Shown here one piece after another: positions 16,887 to 25,507 of a stretch of DNA of 64,000 nt. The notes beneath the pieces are model-generated. The model did not search any database and was not told the DNA's origin. It worked only from the letters and a program-made list of their open reading frames with translations. The position numbers and the translations under genes are program-made. This DNA is from Rhodothermus bifroesti (lineage in GTDB: Bacteria; Bacteroidota; Rhodothermia; Rhodothermales; Rhodothermaceae). Location of the stretch: positions 433,422 through 497,421 of the forward strand of contig NZ_JAGKTL010000003.1 in assembly GCF_017908595.1 (NCBI RefSeq), read 5' to 3'. Each line of letters begins with the position of its first letter. Within the stretch, counting starts at the first letter, position 1.

Positions 16887-17768
16887 TTAGTTGCCTGACG
16901 TTTCCTCCGGCTGAAGTTCCTTCCGATACACAATGGTCTTGCCACAGCGTACCGGATGAAACGCCTGGCTGATGCCATAAAGCGTCTCAGAAAATCCAAT
17001 AAACAGATAGCCGCCAGGCACCAGACTTCGGTAGAAAGACTGTACCACCCGGCGTTTGATATTATCGTCGAAATAGATCAAAACATTAGCGCAGATGATC
17101 AGATCGAAATCTCGCATGGCCTGCATGGCCAGCGTATCAACCAGGTTGAGCACGCGAAACTGAACCATCTGGCGGATTTCCGGGCGAAGCCGGTAGTAGT
17201 TGCCTGCTGCAATGAAATAGCGTTGTAGGTACTCGGGGGGAAGGTTGCGTATGGCATAACTTCCGTATAGCCCTTCTTGAGCTTGCTGGAGCACTTCGGT
17301 GTTAATGTCGGTACCGATGATTTCAAAGCGAAGCTGGGGGTAGCGAGGCAGTAGGTTGTGTCGCAAGAAAAGCGCGATTGTATAGGGCTCCTCACCGCTG
17401 GAGCAACCGGCGCTCCAAATGCGAATAGGACGCCTGAGCTGCAGCCATTCGGGCACAAGGTGGTTTTCTATAACCTCAAGCTGCCCGGGGGCACGAAAAA
17501 AGAACGTTTCATTAATGGTAATCGCATTGATAAGCCTGCGGAGCTCTTCACTGCTTTGCCCGTTGCTCAGCAGGTGCACGTAGTCACGCGCGCTAGGCAG
17601 CTTAAGCTCGGTGAGACGGCGTCTGACGCGGCTTTCCAGCAGATAACGCTTATTCTCCTGAAAGAAAATGCCGGTTGTTTGGTAAATCAGGTCGCGTAAC
17701 TGCTGAAAGTCCTCGTCGGAAAGTGCACCTTGCTGGGGCGTAAGTGGTAGGTGGGCCAGCAGGCTCAT
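16887..17768 (-). CDS. cheR: Chemoreceptor methyltransferase CheR
   Basis: S-adenosylmethionine-dependent methyltransferase that methylates glutamates on chemoreceptors. The N-terminal helical domain ends near residue 85; the catalytic domain has NETFFFRAPGQLEVIE, the SAM-binding IWSAGCSSGEEPYTIAL, DFDLIICANVLIYFD and the closing GYLFIGFSETL. Length 293 is normal. Twelve bases upstream of the response-regulator pair. Its presence with cheB implies methylation-based adaptation, so receptors must lie elsewhere in the genome. Confidence 0.97.
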   Translation of the reverse strand: MSLLAHLPLTPQQGALSDEDFQQLRDLIYQTTGIFFQENKRYLLESRVRRRLTELKLPSARDYVHLLSNGQSSEELRRLINAITINETFFFRAPGQLEVIENHLVPEWLQLRRPIRIWSAGCSSGEEPYTIALFLRHNLLPRYPQLRFEIIGTDINTEVLQQAQEGLYGSYAIRNLPPEYLQRYFIAAGNYYRLRPEIRQMVQFRVLNLVDTLAMQAMRDFDLIICANVLIYFDDNIKRRVVQSFYRSLVPGGYLFIGFSETLYGISQAFHPVRCGKTIVYRKELQPEETSGN

Positions 17769-17795
17769 AAGCGCTGAGGGTTAGGGGTGGAGGAC

Positions 17796-19040
17796 TCATT
17801 TACGCTGCGTAGCGTACAGCACATCGTCGGCATAGTGGCGCACGCTGGGGTCTGGGTCGTGCAGCCCCTGCTGCACTAGGTTACTAAAGGCTGGGTGTTG
17901 CAGCTGGAGCGCGAGCGTGATGGCCGCCATTTTGGTTTCAGCATCCAGGTTTTCAAAATGAGCTTGAAGGAACTGGGCAGCCTGTGGAAGTTGCACGTCG
18001 TCGATACAGCCTTGAGCCAATAGGGCGATGGTAAATCCAGCCGCGGCATTGAGCGACATGCGTCCACTTTCTGCGCAGCGGGCAATGCAGGTCAGCGTTT
18101 CTGGATGTGTAGCGATTGCTTCAAACAGGGCGATGTCTAGCTCGTCGTGCTGCCCAGCATGCTCCAGCAAGGCCTCTAGCGTTGCCGTATCGAACAGATA
18201 TCGCAGGCCTCGAATGGCGGCCTTTTTGAACTCTAGGTCGGGCTCAAAGAGCATTTCCAAAAAGTAGGGCCGAAGTGTTTCAGGTAAAGGAGGCCGAGGT
18301 GCTGGAGCCGATTCGTAGGCTTCGATCAAATCGTACAGAATAAGGGGTCGTGCTTCTGGGGTAGCTTGAGCAAGTTGTTGCAAAAGTAGCGTAAGCACTT
18401 CAGGGATCGGGTAGCGGGCTAAGGCTTCGGCTGCAGCGTAGCGCACCACTGGATCTGGATCGTTTAGGGCGGTTTCGATTAGCTTCAAATCCCGCGGGTC
18501 GCGGAAGGCCCCCAGGGCGGTTAAAATGTGCGCTCGCTCTTGCGGGTGATCCGCGTATCGCTGGCGCAGCAGGGGAGCATAGCCTGTGGCTTTCAGCATG
18601 CCTAAGGCATCGATCACGGAAAGCCGCACATTGACATCGGGGTCTTCGATATGCGCTGCAATTCGGTCTGCTACGTCCTGGGCTGGAAGCTGGGCCAGCA
18701 CATCGATGGCAAATTTGCGAACGTCAGCGTTTGGGCTATCTACAAAAGGCAACAGCGCTTCAACAGCTGGTCGACCTATGCGTACTAAAAGTTCACCGGC
18801 TAAATTCCGTATCGGAAGCTCAGGGTGCTGAATGATGGGTGCTATGGCTTGCGCTGCCTCTGGTGTCGGGTGGGCACTCAAGTACTGAGCAGCCTCTTCA
18901 CGGATGCCTGGATCGCTATCGTGCAGGCACAGGGCAGCAACCTGAACAGCTTCTTCGGGCGGCGTTTGCGCCAGAAAAGTGATCAGGGTATCCAGGCGTA
19001 CTGCTGGGTCTGGGTGGGCAAAACCGTCGGGTAAAACCAT
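17796..19040 (-). CDS. HEAT-repeat protein of the chemotaxis operon
   Basis: 414-residue soluble protein built largely of about 31-residue HEAT/PBS-lyase-type helical repeats, for example IREEAAQYLSAHP, IRNLAGELLVRIG, VRKFAIDVLAQL, VRLSVIDALGML, VRYAAAEALARYP and VRHYADDVLYATQ. No signal peptide, membrane segment or catalytic motif is visible. It lies 27 bases upstream of cheR and 19 bases after cheW, inside the operon. Such solenoids usually act as protein-binding scaffolds; a role in receptor-array or adaptation control is a guess from context only. Confidence 0.85.
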   Translation of the reverse strand: MVLPDGFAHPDPAVRLDTLITFLAQTPPEEAVQVAALCLHDSDPGIREEAAQYLSAHPTPEAAQAIAPIIQHPELPIRNLAGELLVRIGRPAVEALLPFVDSPNADVRKFAIDVLAQLPAQDVADRIAAHIEDPDVNVRLSVIDALGMLKATGYAPLLRQRYADHPQERAHILTALGAFRDPRDLKLIETALNDPDPVVRYAAAEALARYPIPEVLTLLLQQLAQATPEARPLILYDLIEAYESAPAPRPPLPETLRPYFLEMLFEPDLEFKKAAIRGLRYLFDTATLEALLEHAGQHDELDIALFEAIATHPETLTCIARCAESGRMSLNAAAGFTIALLAQGCIDDVQLPQAAQFLQAHFENLDAETKMAAITLALQLQHPAFSNLVQQGLHDPDPSVRHYADDVLYATQRK

Positions 19041-19059
19041 AGCTTTTCCGGATTAAGGC

Positions 19060-19557
19060 TTATGCCATATGGGCCTCGGCACGCTCCTGAACAGGCCGGA
19101 GCTCTTGCTTTTCCTCTTCTGAGAGAATGCGTTCCAGATCCAGTAAGATCAGTAACCGGTCTTCTAGCTTGGCTACACCCGTGATGTAGCCCGCGTCGAT
19201 GCCAATAGCCAGCTCTGGTGGAGGCTCGATAACGCTGGCATCTACGCGCAACACCTGGCGTACAGCATCGACCATAAAGCCCACAATCTTATCGCCCAGC
19301 TCTACGACAATGATACGTGAGTTTTTGTCGCGCTCACGGGTAGGCAGGTTAAAACGCTTGCGTAGGTCAACTACAGGTACAATACGGCCCCGTAGGTTGA
19401 TGACCCCTTCGACAAAAGCTGGGGCATTCGGCACGCGCGTAATGTCGACAGGCCGAATGATTTCTTGCACATTGAGGATGTCAACCCCAAATTCTTCCTG
19501 ATCAATCAGAAAGCTGACCAGCTGAAGCAGGGAAGCATGCTTGGTGTGCGATTGCAT
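19060..19557 (-). CDS. cheW: Chemotaxis coupling protein CheW
   Basis: Adaptor that links receptors to CheA. The CheW fold is recognisable from LLQLVSFLIDQEEFGVDILNVQEIIRP, the FVEGVINLRGRIVPVVDLRKRF segment and IGFMVDAVRQVL-type strand sequence. An open frame reaches 19611, but a sigma-28 type promoter occupies 19601-19627, so translation must begin further in; the ATG at 19557 gives 165 residues with the CheW domain starting about residue 9. No strong Shine-Dalgarno is visible. First gene of the operon running down to cheB. Confidence 0.96.
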   Translation of the reverse strand: MQSHTKHASLLQLVSFLIDQEEFGVDILNVQEIIRPVDITRVPNAPAFVEGVINLRGRIVPVVDLRKRFNLPTRERDKNSRIIVVELGDKIVGFMVDAVRQVLRVDASVIEPPPELAIGIDAGYITGVAKLEDRLLILLDLERILSEEEKQELRPVQERAEAHMA

Positions 19558-19600
19558 GGCAGCATTACGTTGGTGGACGTAAGAAGGCCTTCGGCTTACC

Positions 19601-19627
19601 ATATCGACCAAAAGCCGAACTTCTTTA
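19601..19627 (-). promoter_or_regulatory. Sigma-28 (FliA) type promoter of the che operon
   Basis: Minus-strand site TAAAGAAG, 11 bases, GTCGATAT, against the enterobacterial consensus TAAAGTTT-N11-GCCGATAA. It is directly downstream of the flgE terminator and about 40 bases before the chosen cheW ATG, exactly where a promoter for an eight-gene chemotaxis operon is expected. Confidence 0.78.
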
Positions 19628-19647
19628 GGTAAGCCCTAGGCTAAAAA

Positions 19648-19684
19648 CGCTGCGCCCTGACCCTTGCAAGGTCAGGGCGCAGCG
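19648..19684 (-). terminator. Strong intrinsic terminator after flgE
   Basis: A 15-bp perfect GC-rich stem (19648-19662 with 19670-19684) with a 7-base loop. On the minus strand it is followed by a run of five T. It lies 19 bases past the flgE stop and closes the flgB-to-flgE operon just before the cheW promoter. Confidence 0.93.
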
Positions 19685-19703
19685 TGGAGGCTCGCCAGAA
19701 AGC

Positions 19704-20981
19704 TTATCGTTTTAGCTGTACCAGTTCTTGGAGCATTTCGTCGGAGGTGGTAATGATACGCGCCGAAGCCTGGTAACCTCGCTGGGTAACAATCATGTCA
19801 GTGAACTCAGTAGCTAGGTCCACATTGCTCATTTCGAGCGTTCCAGCTACGATCACAGTACGGTTCATTTCGGCACCAGCGCGACCCAGCATCAGGTCCC
19901 CTGAGGCACTGGTAAGGCTCCAAAGGTTGTCTCCTTCTTGCTGGAGGCCGTTAGGGTTGTTGACCATGCCCAGGACAATCTGATAGAGCCGTTGTTGCTG
20001 GCCGTTGGAAAAGTTAAGCTCAACAATGCCCTCTTGGTTGATGCTGAAGCCCACAAGCGACCCCGGGGGAACCCCGTCCTGGTTACGGACCATGGCAGTG
20101 GTAGAGCCTGCAAACTGGGTCATTGCAGCATCGTCACCAGCCAAATTCAACGTGAACGTCTCAAACGTACTATCGCCATCAATATCCCACTCGAACGGTA
20201 TGTTTAAGGTGCCGGCATCCGGATACGTCGTAGGGTCGCTGTCCAAATCCAAGGTCCCATCGTTGTTAAACGACAGCGTGCCGCTTTGGGGATTGCCGCT
20301 ACTGTCGAGGATGGGATTGCTGTTGGCGTCCAGGACTTCCCATTGCCATTCGTTAGTATTGGTTTTGGTAAAGCGGATGATCAGCGTATAGGTTCGTCCC
20401 TGCGCGTCGTACACGATGGTCGAGACGTTCATGCTGTCGCCGATTGCGGCTTCGGCACTGAGGTTTCCACGGATATAGATGTTTTCGGTGCGTTTTGGGG
20501 GAGCCGTGGCATTGAGCGGAATGCGCACATCCTGCAAAGCTGCCGAGCGCAACTGGCCGTTTTCGTCAAAAGCCCAGCCTTGCACTTGCAGGCCGGTATT
20601 GGTCACCAGTTCGCCAAAGCGATTGACTGTAAAGTTGCCGGCACGTGTCAGGTAAAGCCGATCGCCCCCGCGCACGACAAAGAACCCGTCACCGTTGAGG
20701 CCTAGATCGGTGGCCACGCCCGTGTTTTCAAGGGCACCCTGGGCAAAGTTGACATCGATCGATCCAACCGCGACGCCCAGGCCAACATAAGCAGGGTTGA
20801 TGCCACGGCCGCCAGCCGTTCGACCTACACCCAGCAGGGTCTGGCCAAAGAGTTCATTGAAGGCAGCGCGACCACGCTTGAAGGCCGTAGTGTTGACGTT
20901 GGCAATGTTGTTGGAGATGACGTCCATGCGGACCTGGTGGCTTTTGAGTCCGGAGACGCCGGTGCGGAGTGAGCGAATCAT
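19704..20981 (-). CDS. flgE: Flagellar hook protein FlgE
   Basis: Major hook subunit. From the ATG at 20981 it starts MIRSLRTGVSGLKSHQVRMDVISNNIANVNT, the classic rod/hook N-terminus; the frame is open further upstream but that part has no family character. The C-terminus ends with NVDLATEFTDMIVTQRGYQASARIITTSDEMLQELVQLKR, again canonical. 425 residues. Last gene of the hook-basal body operon, followed by a strong terminator. Confidence 0.97.
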   Translation of the reverse strand: MIRSLRTGVSGLKSHQVRMDVISNNIANVNTTAFKRGRAAFNELFGQTLLGVGRTAGGRGINPAYVGLGVAVGSIDVNFAQGALENTGVATDLGLNGDGFFVVRGGDRLYLTRAGNFTVNRFGELVTNTGLQVQGWAFDENGQLRSAALQDVRIPLNATAPPKRTENIYIRGNLSAEAAIGDSMNVSTIVYDAQGRTYTLIIRFTKTNTNEWQWEVLDANSNPILDSSGNPQSGTLSFNNDGTLDLDSDPTTYPDAGTLNIPFEWDIDGDSTFETFTLNLAGDDAAMTQFAGSTTAMVRNQDGVPPGSLVGFSINQEGIVELNFSNGQQQRLYQIVLGMVNNPNGLQQEGDNLWSLTSASGDLMLGRAGAEMNRTVIVAGTLEMSNVDLATEFTDMIVTQRGYQASARIITTSDEMLQELVQLKR

Positions 20982-21080
20982 GGCACTACTTGGGTTAGGT
21001 TTAAAGTTTTTAGACTGATGCCGCAGCTTCAGTCGGTCAGCTGCAGCCACCGGCATCCCATAAGGGGCCTGCCGGATTTT

Positions 21081-21476
21081 TTACAAGATGTAAGCACTGT
21101 CAATCTGCGTAAAAATGCGCTGTGGCATTTCCTGGCGGTCGAGTGCAGTAACCACGGTGCGGTTGGGCACACTGATGATGAAGGCAGCTTCAGGGTGAAG
21201 CACTAAGGCCTCTCGGGCGCCTTTACTGGCTAGCTCCTGCACCGCTTGGCTCAGCTGTCGCGCCAGAAGTTCGTCGAAGGCAATATGGCGCTGCGCGATG
21301 CGTTGCTGGGCATGCGCCGAAAGGCGCAACCCTTCACCAGCAGTTTGCACTTGACGAAGGACGTGGGCAAACGTGCCTTCTGGCGGGTCATGCGTTCGGG
21401 ATATTTCTGAGGATCTAGCCGTCGAAGGCAGCCCAGCAGCAGACGAAACGCGTTGGGCCAGTTCTTGTACCTGCAT
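21081..21476 (-). CDS. Conserved small flagellar-operon protein (TIGR02530-like)
   Basis: 131-residue protein lying between flgD and flgE, the position of the family named only 'flagellar operon protein'. It shows the family pattern: LRLSAHAQQRIAQRHI, a helical stretch, then the strand-rich end ALVLHPEAAFIISVPNRTVVTALDRQEM and IFTQIDSAYIL. The function is not known; hook assembly or regulation is likely from context. No signal peptide. Confidence 0.85.
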   Translation of the reverse strand: MQVQELAQRVSSAAGLPSTARSSEISRTHDPPEGTFAHVLRQVQTAGEGLRLSAHAQQRIAQRHIAFDELLARQLSQAVQELASKGAREALVLHPEAAFIISVPNRTVVTALDRQEMPQRIFTQIDSAYIL

Positions 21477-21495
21477 GGCGTCTAGGGTTTGGATG

Positions 21496-22179
21496 TTACG
21501 CTGAGGTTACGCCGCGAACGTTTTGCAAGGGAATCGCATAGGTGCCTATCCAAAGCAGAATGCCCTCTGGACCAAACGTCACGCGATCGACGCGTCCACG
21601 TACCATTGTGCGTGCGGCTATCGGATCGCCTTCGGCATTGGTTGCTGTCACTTCTAGGATATAGGTGCCGGCTGGCAAGGACTTTCCTGAATCGTCTCGC
21701 CCATCCCAGGAAAGCTCATGCTCTCCTGCAGCTTGAGGTCCAAGCTGTATGGTGCGCACCAGCTGGCCAGACTCGTTGCGAATCTGCACACTTACTTGCT
21801 GTGCGTTGCCGTCGAGCACAAACCGGAAGGCTGCGGCCTGTTCACCTGTCCAGCGGATACGGCTGCCTTCGGCTTCGATCACCTTCCCCACCAGCCCGGC
21901 CGCTACGCTGTTATGAATGCCTTGGGCTAGGGCCCCGTAAGCATCATTTTGCGCTGTCAGCGCTTTGTTGATTTCAATCAGCTGCTCAACCGTGCTAAAC
22001 TGCGCTAGCTGCACGGCAAACTCCCGGCTATCGAGCGGATTGGTTGGGTCTTGATAGCGCAGCTGGGTGACCAGCAACCGCAGGAAAGCTTCTTTATCCA
22101 GCGTTTGTGAACCCGGCGCTGCTGGTGTGGCTTGGAGCGCTTGGTTACGAATAGCTTCGATAGGGGCAATGAGCGACAT
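21496..22179 (-). CDS. flgD: Hook cap / hook assembly protein FlgD
   Basis: Scaffold that caps the growing hook. Starting at the ATG at 22179 it reads MSLIAPIEAIRNQ, then the diagnostic DKEAFLRLLVTQLRYQDPTNPLDSREFAVQLAQFSTVEQL. The C-terminal half has the FlgD Ig-like repeat (ELSWDGRDDSGKSLPAGTYILEV) and tudor-like end. 227 residues. The open frame upstream of 22179 runs into fliK in another frame and is disregarded. Confidence 0.96.
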   Translation of the reverse strand: MSLIAPIEAIRNQALQATPAAPGSQTLDKEAFLRLLVTQLRYQDPTNPLDSREFAVQLAQFSTVEQLIEINKALTAQNDAYGALAQGIHNSVAAGLVGKVIEAEGSRIRWTGEQAAAFRFVLDGNAQQVSVQIRNESGQLVRTIQLGPQAAGEHELSWDGRDDSGKSLPAGTYILEVTATNAEGDPIAARTMVRGRVDRVTFGPEGILLWIGTYAIPLQNVRGVTSA

Positions 22180-22192
22180 AATGCGTTCAGGC

Positions 22193-24304
22193 TTAGCCAA
22201 TCCATTCGTAAGTACTTCCAGGGCGCATAGCCCGGCTTGGGGAAGTCGGGGATGCCTCGGAAGCGGGGGCTGAAACCTCTCCAGCAAGCGTTGTACCATT
22301 CTCGGACGCTTCCGTAAACGTCTGCCAGCCTCTGCTTTGGCTTTCTCCCCCGGTGAGCGACAGCTGCACGGCTGTTTGGTATTGCGCCTGCAATGCCTCC
22401 TGGATGCGATCCGCATGCGCAGCAGCTAGGGCGCGCAACGTGGGGTCGCTAAAATGCACGGCGACCGTGACGCGATCGGTCTCGCGCTGCGCCCGAATGT
22501 GCATCGTGCCCGATCCATCAGCTAGGGTGACTTCAAGGGCCTTTCCGCGCTCTAGCTGAACGATGCGTTCACTATAAGCGAACAGCACCTGTATCCACGC
22601 AGCACTCCGAATTGCATGCGGTAAGACCGATGAGCCAATGGCAGCTGGCGTTGGTCGGAGCGGTACATCTGGCCGAACGATTTCATCAGGGACAGACAGC
22701 AGCGATTCCTCAACAGCTTTGGCTTCTGGCTTGAGGATCCCCAAGTCTTCACCTTCTGAAGGCATGCCCTTTAAGGAAGGTGGCGGCGTTTTTTCCTCCA
22801 TAGCGGGAAAGAATGTCTCATGGACTCCTTCTTCGGGGGACTCGGCCATCGCTATGGGGGGCGTAGTGCTTGGTGCATGTGTCTGCGACCGGGGCGTGGA
22901 CGTCTTGAGCTCCGGCTCGGGGATCGCCCCTGAGGGCACTGTCGCTAAAGGGGACAGGATTTGCGTTTTTGCGGCTTGTTGCGGGACCGAAGCATCGACT
23001 ACGTACGACGCTGCCTGTCTGGAAAGTGGCGGCACATGTGCTTTCTGAGGATGAACGTCTGGGATTGAGCGCAGGAAGGGATCCGTTTCTAAAGCACGAA
23101 GCTGATTGACTTGCGCAGCTTCAGCCGCTACAATGTCTGGTTGCTGATGCAATGGCTTTGAGCTGATAGCTGAAACCGTAGGATCTTCCGTAAAGAGAGG
23201 TTGCAGCAACGTTTGCTGCTCAGCAGGTTGTAGGCCCAGCGCTCCGTTCGTCTTCTGAAAAGCTACATGGTTAACCTGTCGTTGGAAATGAGGGGAGCTT
23301 GTGGTCGGGTTGGTTTGTTTGTTTGCGCCGGTTCCCGGTCCCGGCACGGCACTCGGTACGGCGCTTGTGATCGGGTTGGCTTGTTTATTTGCCTCGATCA
23401 TCTGTGGCTGCTGAGGGACATCTGAAAAAGGCCAAGCTGGCGTAGGTGCTTTGGTGTCAGCGGGTGAGGTAGAGTGCCTGGGTTGGGGAGATGCGGCTTC
23501 GGTCTGTTTTGCTATCTCAGACAAAAGTGCCTCTGTCTGGGATGCTGGAGGTGCAGGATCGTTTGTAGCAGTCTTGGGAGCAAAGGCCTGCCCGTTTCGG
23601 GTGATGAGAGAGGCATCGGTAGCGAACTCAGCCGATGATGGCAAAACAGCCTGGTCTTCGAAGGGAAATTGGGGGGCTTGTGGTGAGTGATGTACGGTTG
23701 TCTGCTGGGCAGGTGGGGTATTGGGGGCAGGAGCCTCGAGAAGCTGTTTCTGGTCCGTAATCGAAGATGGGGTAGGGATCGCTTGGGCCAGTTTAGTTGA
23801 GTTGTAGGCAAGGTGCTGCGCGATATCCGCGTGTTCTGCAAGGGCTATCTGCGGGTGCCCGTTGTTGCTCGGGTTTTTTTGCTGTGCTGTCGTTGGATGC
23901 TCAATGATAGGTTGAGCGTCTGGGGTGTTGTTCATCCAAGTCGTTGAAGCTGCTTCAGTAGAAGGCACCGATGCGGTGCTGCCCATAGCAGGTTGGGTGT
24001 AGGATTCGGGGCCAGGGATCTGTTGGTGATCCACCAACGCTGACTGTGGAGATGCGGTGCTTGTTGCGTGTGGGCTAAAAGACGGCTCGTCGGCCTGGGT
24101 TGAGGTGTGGGGTGATGCCTTTTCCGTTGAGGGTATAGGAAAAACGAGTTGCCAGATGGCCTCTAGCAAGTGCGTAAACCGGCGACGTGCATGGGCTTCC
24201 GGTTGGGTGTTGTCGCTATCGGACTCGGTGGCGTGATGCGTTGTCCCGGTGAACCCCATTTCTGTGGCTGGGGGCAGCGGTAGCGGTGTAGGGGATACGT
24301 TCAT
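22193..24304 (-). CDS. fliK: Hook-length control protein FliK, long form
   Basis: Secreted ruler that measures hook length and triggers the FlhB switch. The 703 residues are far longer than in enterics (about 400). Residues 1-560 are low complexity, rich in Pro, Gln, Thr, Ser and Ala, as is common for the ruler part. The C-terminal domain near 565-665 (ERIVQLERGKALEVTLADG, then the RAQRETDRVTVAVHFSDPTLRALAAAHADRIQEAL helix) matches the FliK hook-length domain. Located between the motE-like gene and flgD. Confidence 0.9.
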   Translation of the reverse strand: MNVSPTPLPLPPATEMGFTGTTHHATESDSDNTQPEAHARRRFTHLLEAIWQLVFPIPSTEKASPHTSTQADEPSFSPHATSTASPQSALVDHQQIPGPESYTQPAMGSTASVPSTEAASTTWMNNTPDAQPIIEHPTTAQQKNPSNNGHPQIALAEHADIAQHLAYNSTKLAQAIPTPSSITDQKQLLEAPAPNTPPAQQTTVHHSPQAPQFPFEDQAVLPSSAEFATDASLITRNGQAFAPKTATNDPAPPASQTEALLSEIAKQTEAASPQPRHSTSPADTKAPTPAWPFSDVPQQPQMIEANKQANPITSAVPSAVPGPGTGANKQTNPTTSSPHFQRQVNHVAFQKTNGALGLQPAEQQTLLQPLFTEDPTVSAISSKPLHQQPDIVAAEAAQVNQLRALETDPFLRSIPDVHPQKAHVPPLSRQAASYVVDASVPQQAAKTQILSPLATVPSGAIPEPELKTSTPRSQTHAPSTTPPIAMAESPEEGVHETFFPAMEEKTPPPSLKGMPSEGEDLGILKPEAKAVEESLLSVPDEIVRPDVPLRPTPAAIGSSVLPHAIRSAAWIQVLFAYSERIVQLERGKALEVTLADGSGTMHIRAQRETDRVTVAVHFSDPTLRALAAAHADRIQEALQAQYQTAVQLSLTGGESQSRGWQTFTEASENGTTLAGEVSAPASEASPTSPSRAMRPGSTYEWIG

Positions 24305-24323
24305 GGCCTAGCTTAAGTCAGGT

Positions 24324-24977
24324 TTACTGGCTGCCAGCGGGACGTAGGGAAACCTCTTGTGCGGTGGGTCGCTCAATCAGGCGATTGACCAATCGGGCAG
24401 CTTGTTCTGGAGGCAAAGACTGCAACAGCAAGGTACGCCCGCGTCCGCTGGTGGCTTGATACAGCAGCTCAATGACTTCAGGAGGGAGCTGGCTAACCAG
24501 GGCACGTCGCTCCTTGTCTTCCATGCGTGTGATGGTGGCAGCCAGCTCATCGGCGCGTGCCTTTTGGGTTTCTAGCGAAGCCAGTCTTTGCTGGAGGGTT
24601 TGCATTTGGGCTTCTGCTTGGTACAAGGCCTGGCGCAACGAGGCGCCCTGTTGCTGGGCGGTTTGGAGCGCCTGGCGCAGTTGCGCCAACGTGTCGCGTG
24701 CTACCTTAAGGGAATCACGCAAGGCTGTTTGTGCGCTTACAAGCGCCAGCAAAGCCGCTGAGTCGGCGCACTGGAAATGGTCTAGCAAGCTATCTGCATG
24801 CATTAGAGTCTGTTGACCTAGCGCGCCGATGGCGGTTGTGTCGTTCCTTAGGACAGCCAAACTATCCTGAACCTGAGCGACGCGTTGTGGGGCCACATAG
24901 GGCATGGCGAAGTACATACCGATCACGCCCAGCAAAAAGGCCAGTATGGCCAATAGGATGCGTAGCAGCATCTTCAT
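24324..24977 (-). CDS. MotE-like membrane-anchored coiled-coil protein
   Basis: 217 residues: an N-terminal membrane anchor (about 4-24), a long heptad-rich coiled coil (about 75-165) and a small MgtE_N-like helical domain at the end (RRALVSQLPPEVIELLYQATSGRGRTLLLQSLPPEQAARLVNRLI). That architecture, and the place directly after fliJ and before fliK, matches the MotE/YlxF group of flagellar proteins. The start codon overlaps the fliJ stop by four bases, implying coupling. The exact role is not established by the sequence. Confidence 0.75.
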   Translation of the reverse strand: MKMLLRILLAILAFLLGVIGMYFAMPYVAPQRVAQVQDSLAVLRNDTTAIGALGQQTLMHADSLLDHFQCADSAALLALVSAQTALRDSLKVARDTLAQLRQALQTAQQQGASLRQALYQAEAQMQTLQQRLASLETQKARADELAATITRMEDKERRALVSQLPPEVIELLYQATSGRGRTLLLQSLPPEQAARLVNRLIERPTAQEVSLRPAGSQ

Positions 24978-25438
24978 GGCATCCTCAGGTGTAGGTGCTT
25001 GCGGACGTAAGCGCCTGTAGCGTGCTCATCGAGCCAGGCATTTTCAGCAGCTAGCTCGGCTTGGGTATGTTGGGCTTTTTGGTGGTCGCGTAGGCGTTCA
25101 AGAGAAGCCTCGGCTTGATGGCATTCGAGCACCTGTTGTCGTGCTTCGGCCTCTTGGCGACGTAGGTTTTCCAGCTGCTGCTCTAAGGTGCGCAATTGAC
25201 GCCGTGCACTTAACCAGTGTGCTTCGTAACGCCTAAGCTGCACGGGATCCAGGGTGGGTTGCGCTAAGATGAGCTGTTTTTCCAATGTTTCGAGCTCTTT
25301 CTGGGCTTGGGCAAGCTGTTGCTCCAACTGCAAGCGGGCGTGCGTGATCTGGGCCAAGGCTTCAGCAGCCTGTTCGGTCTGGTGCTGCCGTAGGCGCAGC
25401 ACGCTTTGGAGCGAAAAGCGGAATTTCTTGCCGCGCAT
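24974..25438 (-). CDS. fliJ: Flagellar export chaperone FliJ
   Basis: Two-helix coiled-coil protein that sits in the FliI ATPase ring and recycles export chaperones. It begins FRFSLQSVLRLRQHQTEQAAEAL, the typical FliJ opening, and remains almost entirely helical and charged for 154 residues. Position after fliI is canonical. Confidence 0.92.
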   Translation of the reverse strand: MRGKKFRFSLQSVLRLRQHQTEQAAEALAQITHARLQLEQQLAQAQKELETLEKQLILAQPTLDPVQLRRYEAHWLSARRQLRTLEQQLENLRRQEAEARQQVLECHQAEASLERLRDHQKAQHTQAELAAENAWLDEHATGAYVRKHLHLRMP

Positions 25439-25507
25439 AGGTACTTTCTGGAGTCAATATAGCGGTTCTGAGAGGTTATGGACGCTTACTGCAAAAGGCC
25501 GGCCAAT

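Noticed and set aside
19558..19611. Longer cheW start at 19611
   Set aside because: It would place the start inside the predicted promoter. The CheW domain begins after 19557.
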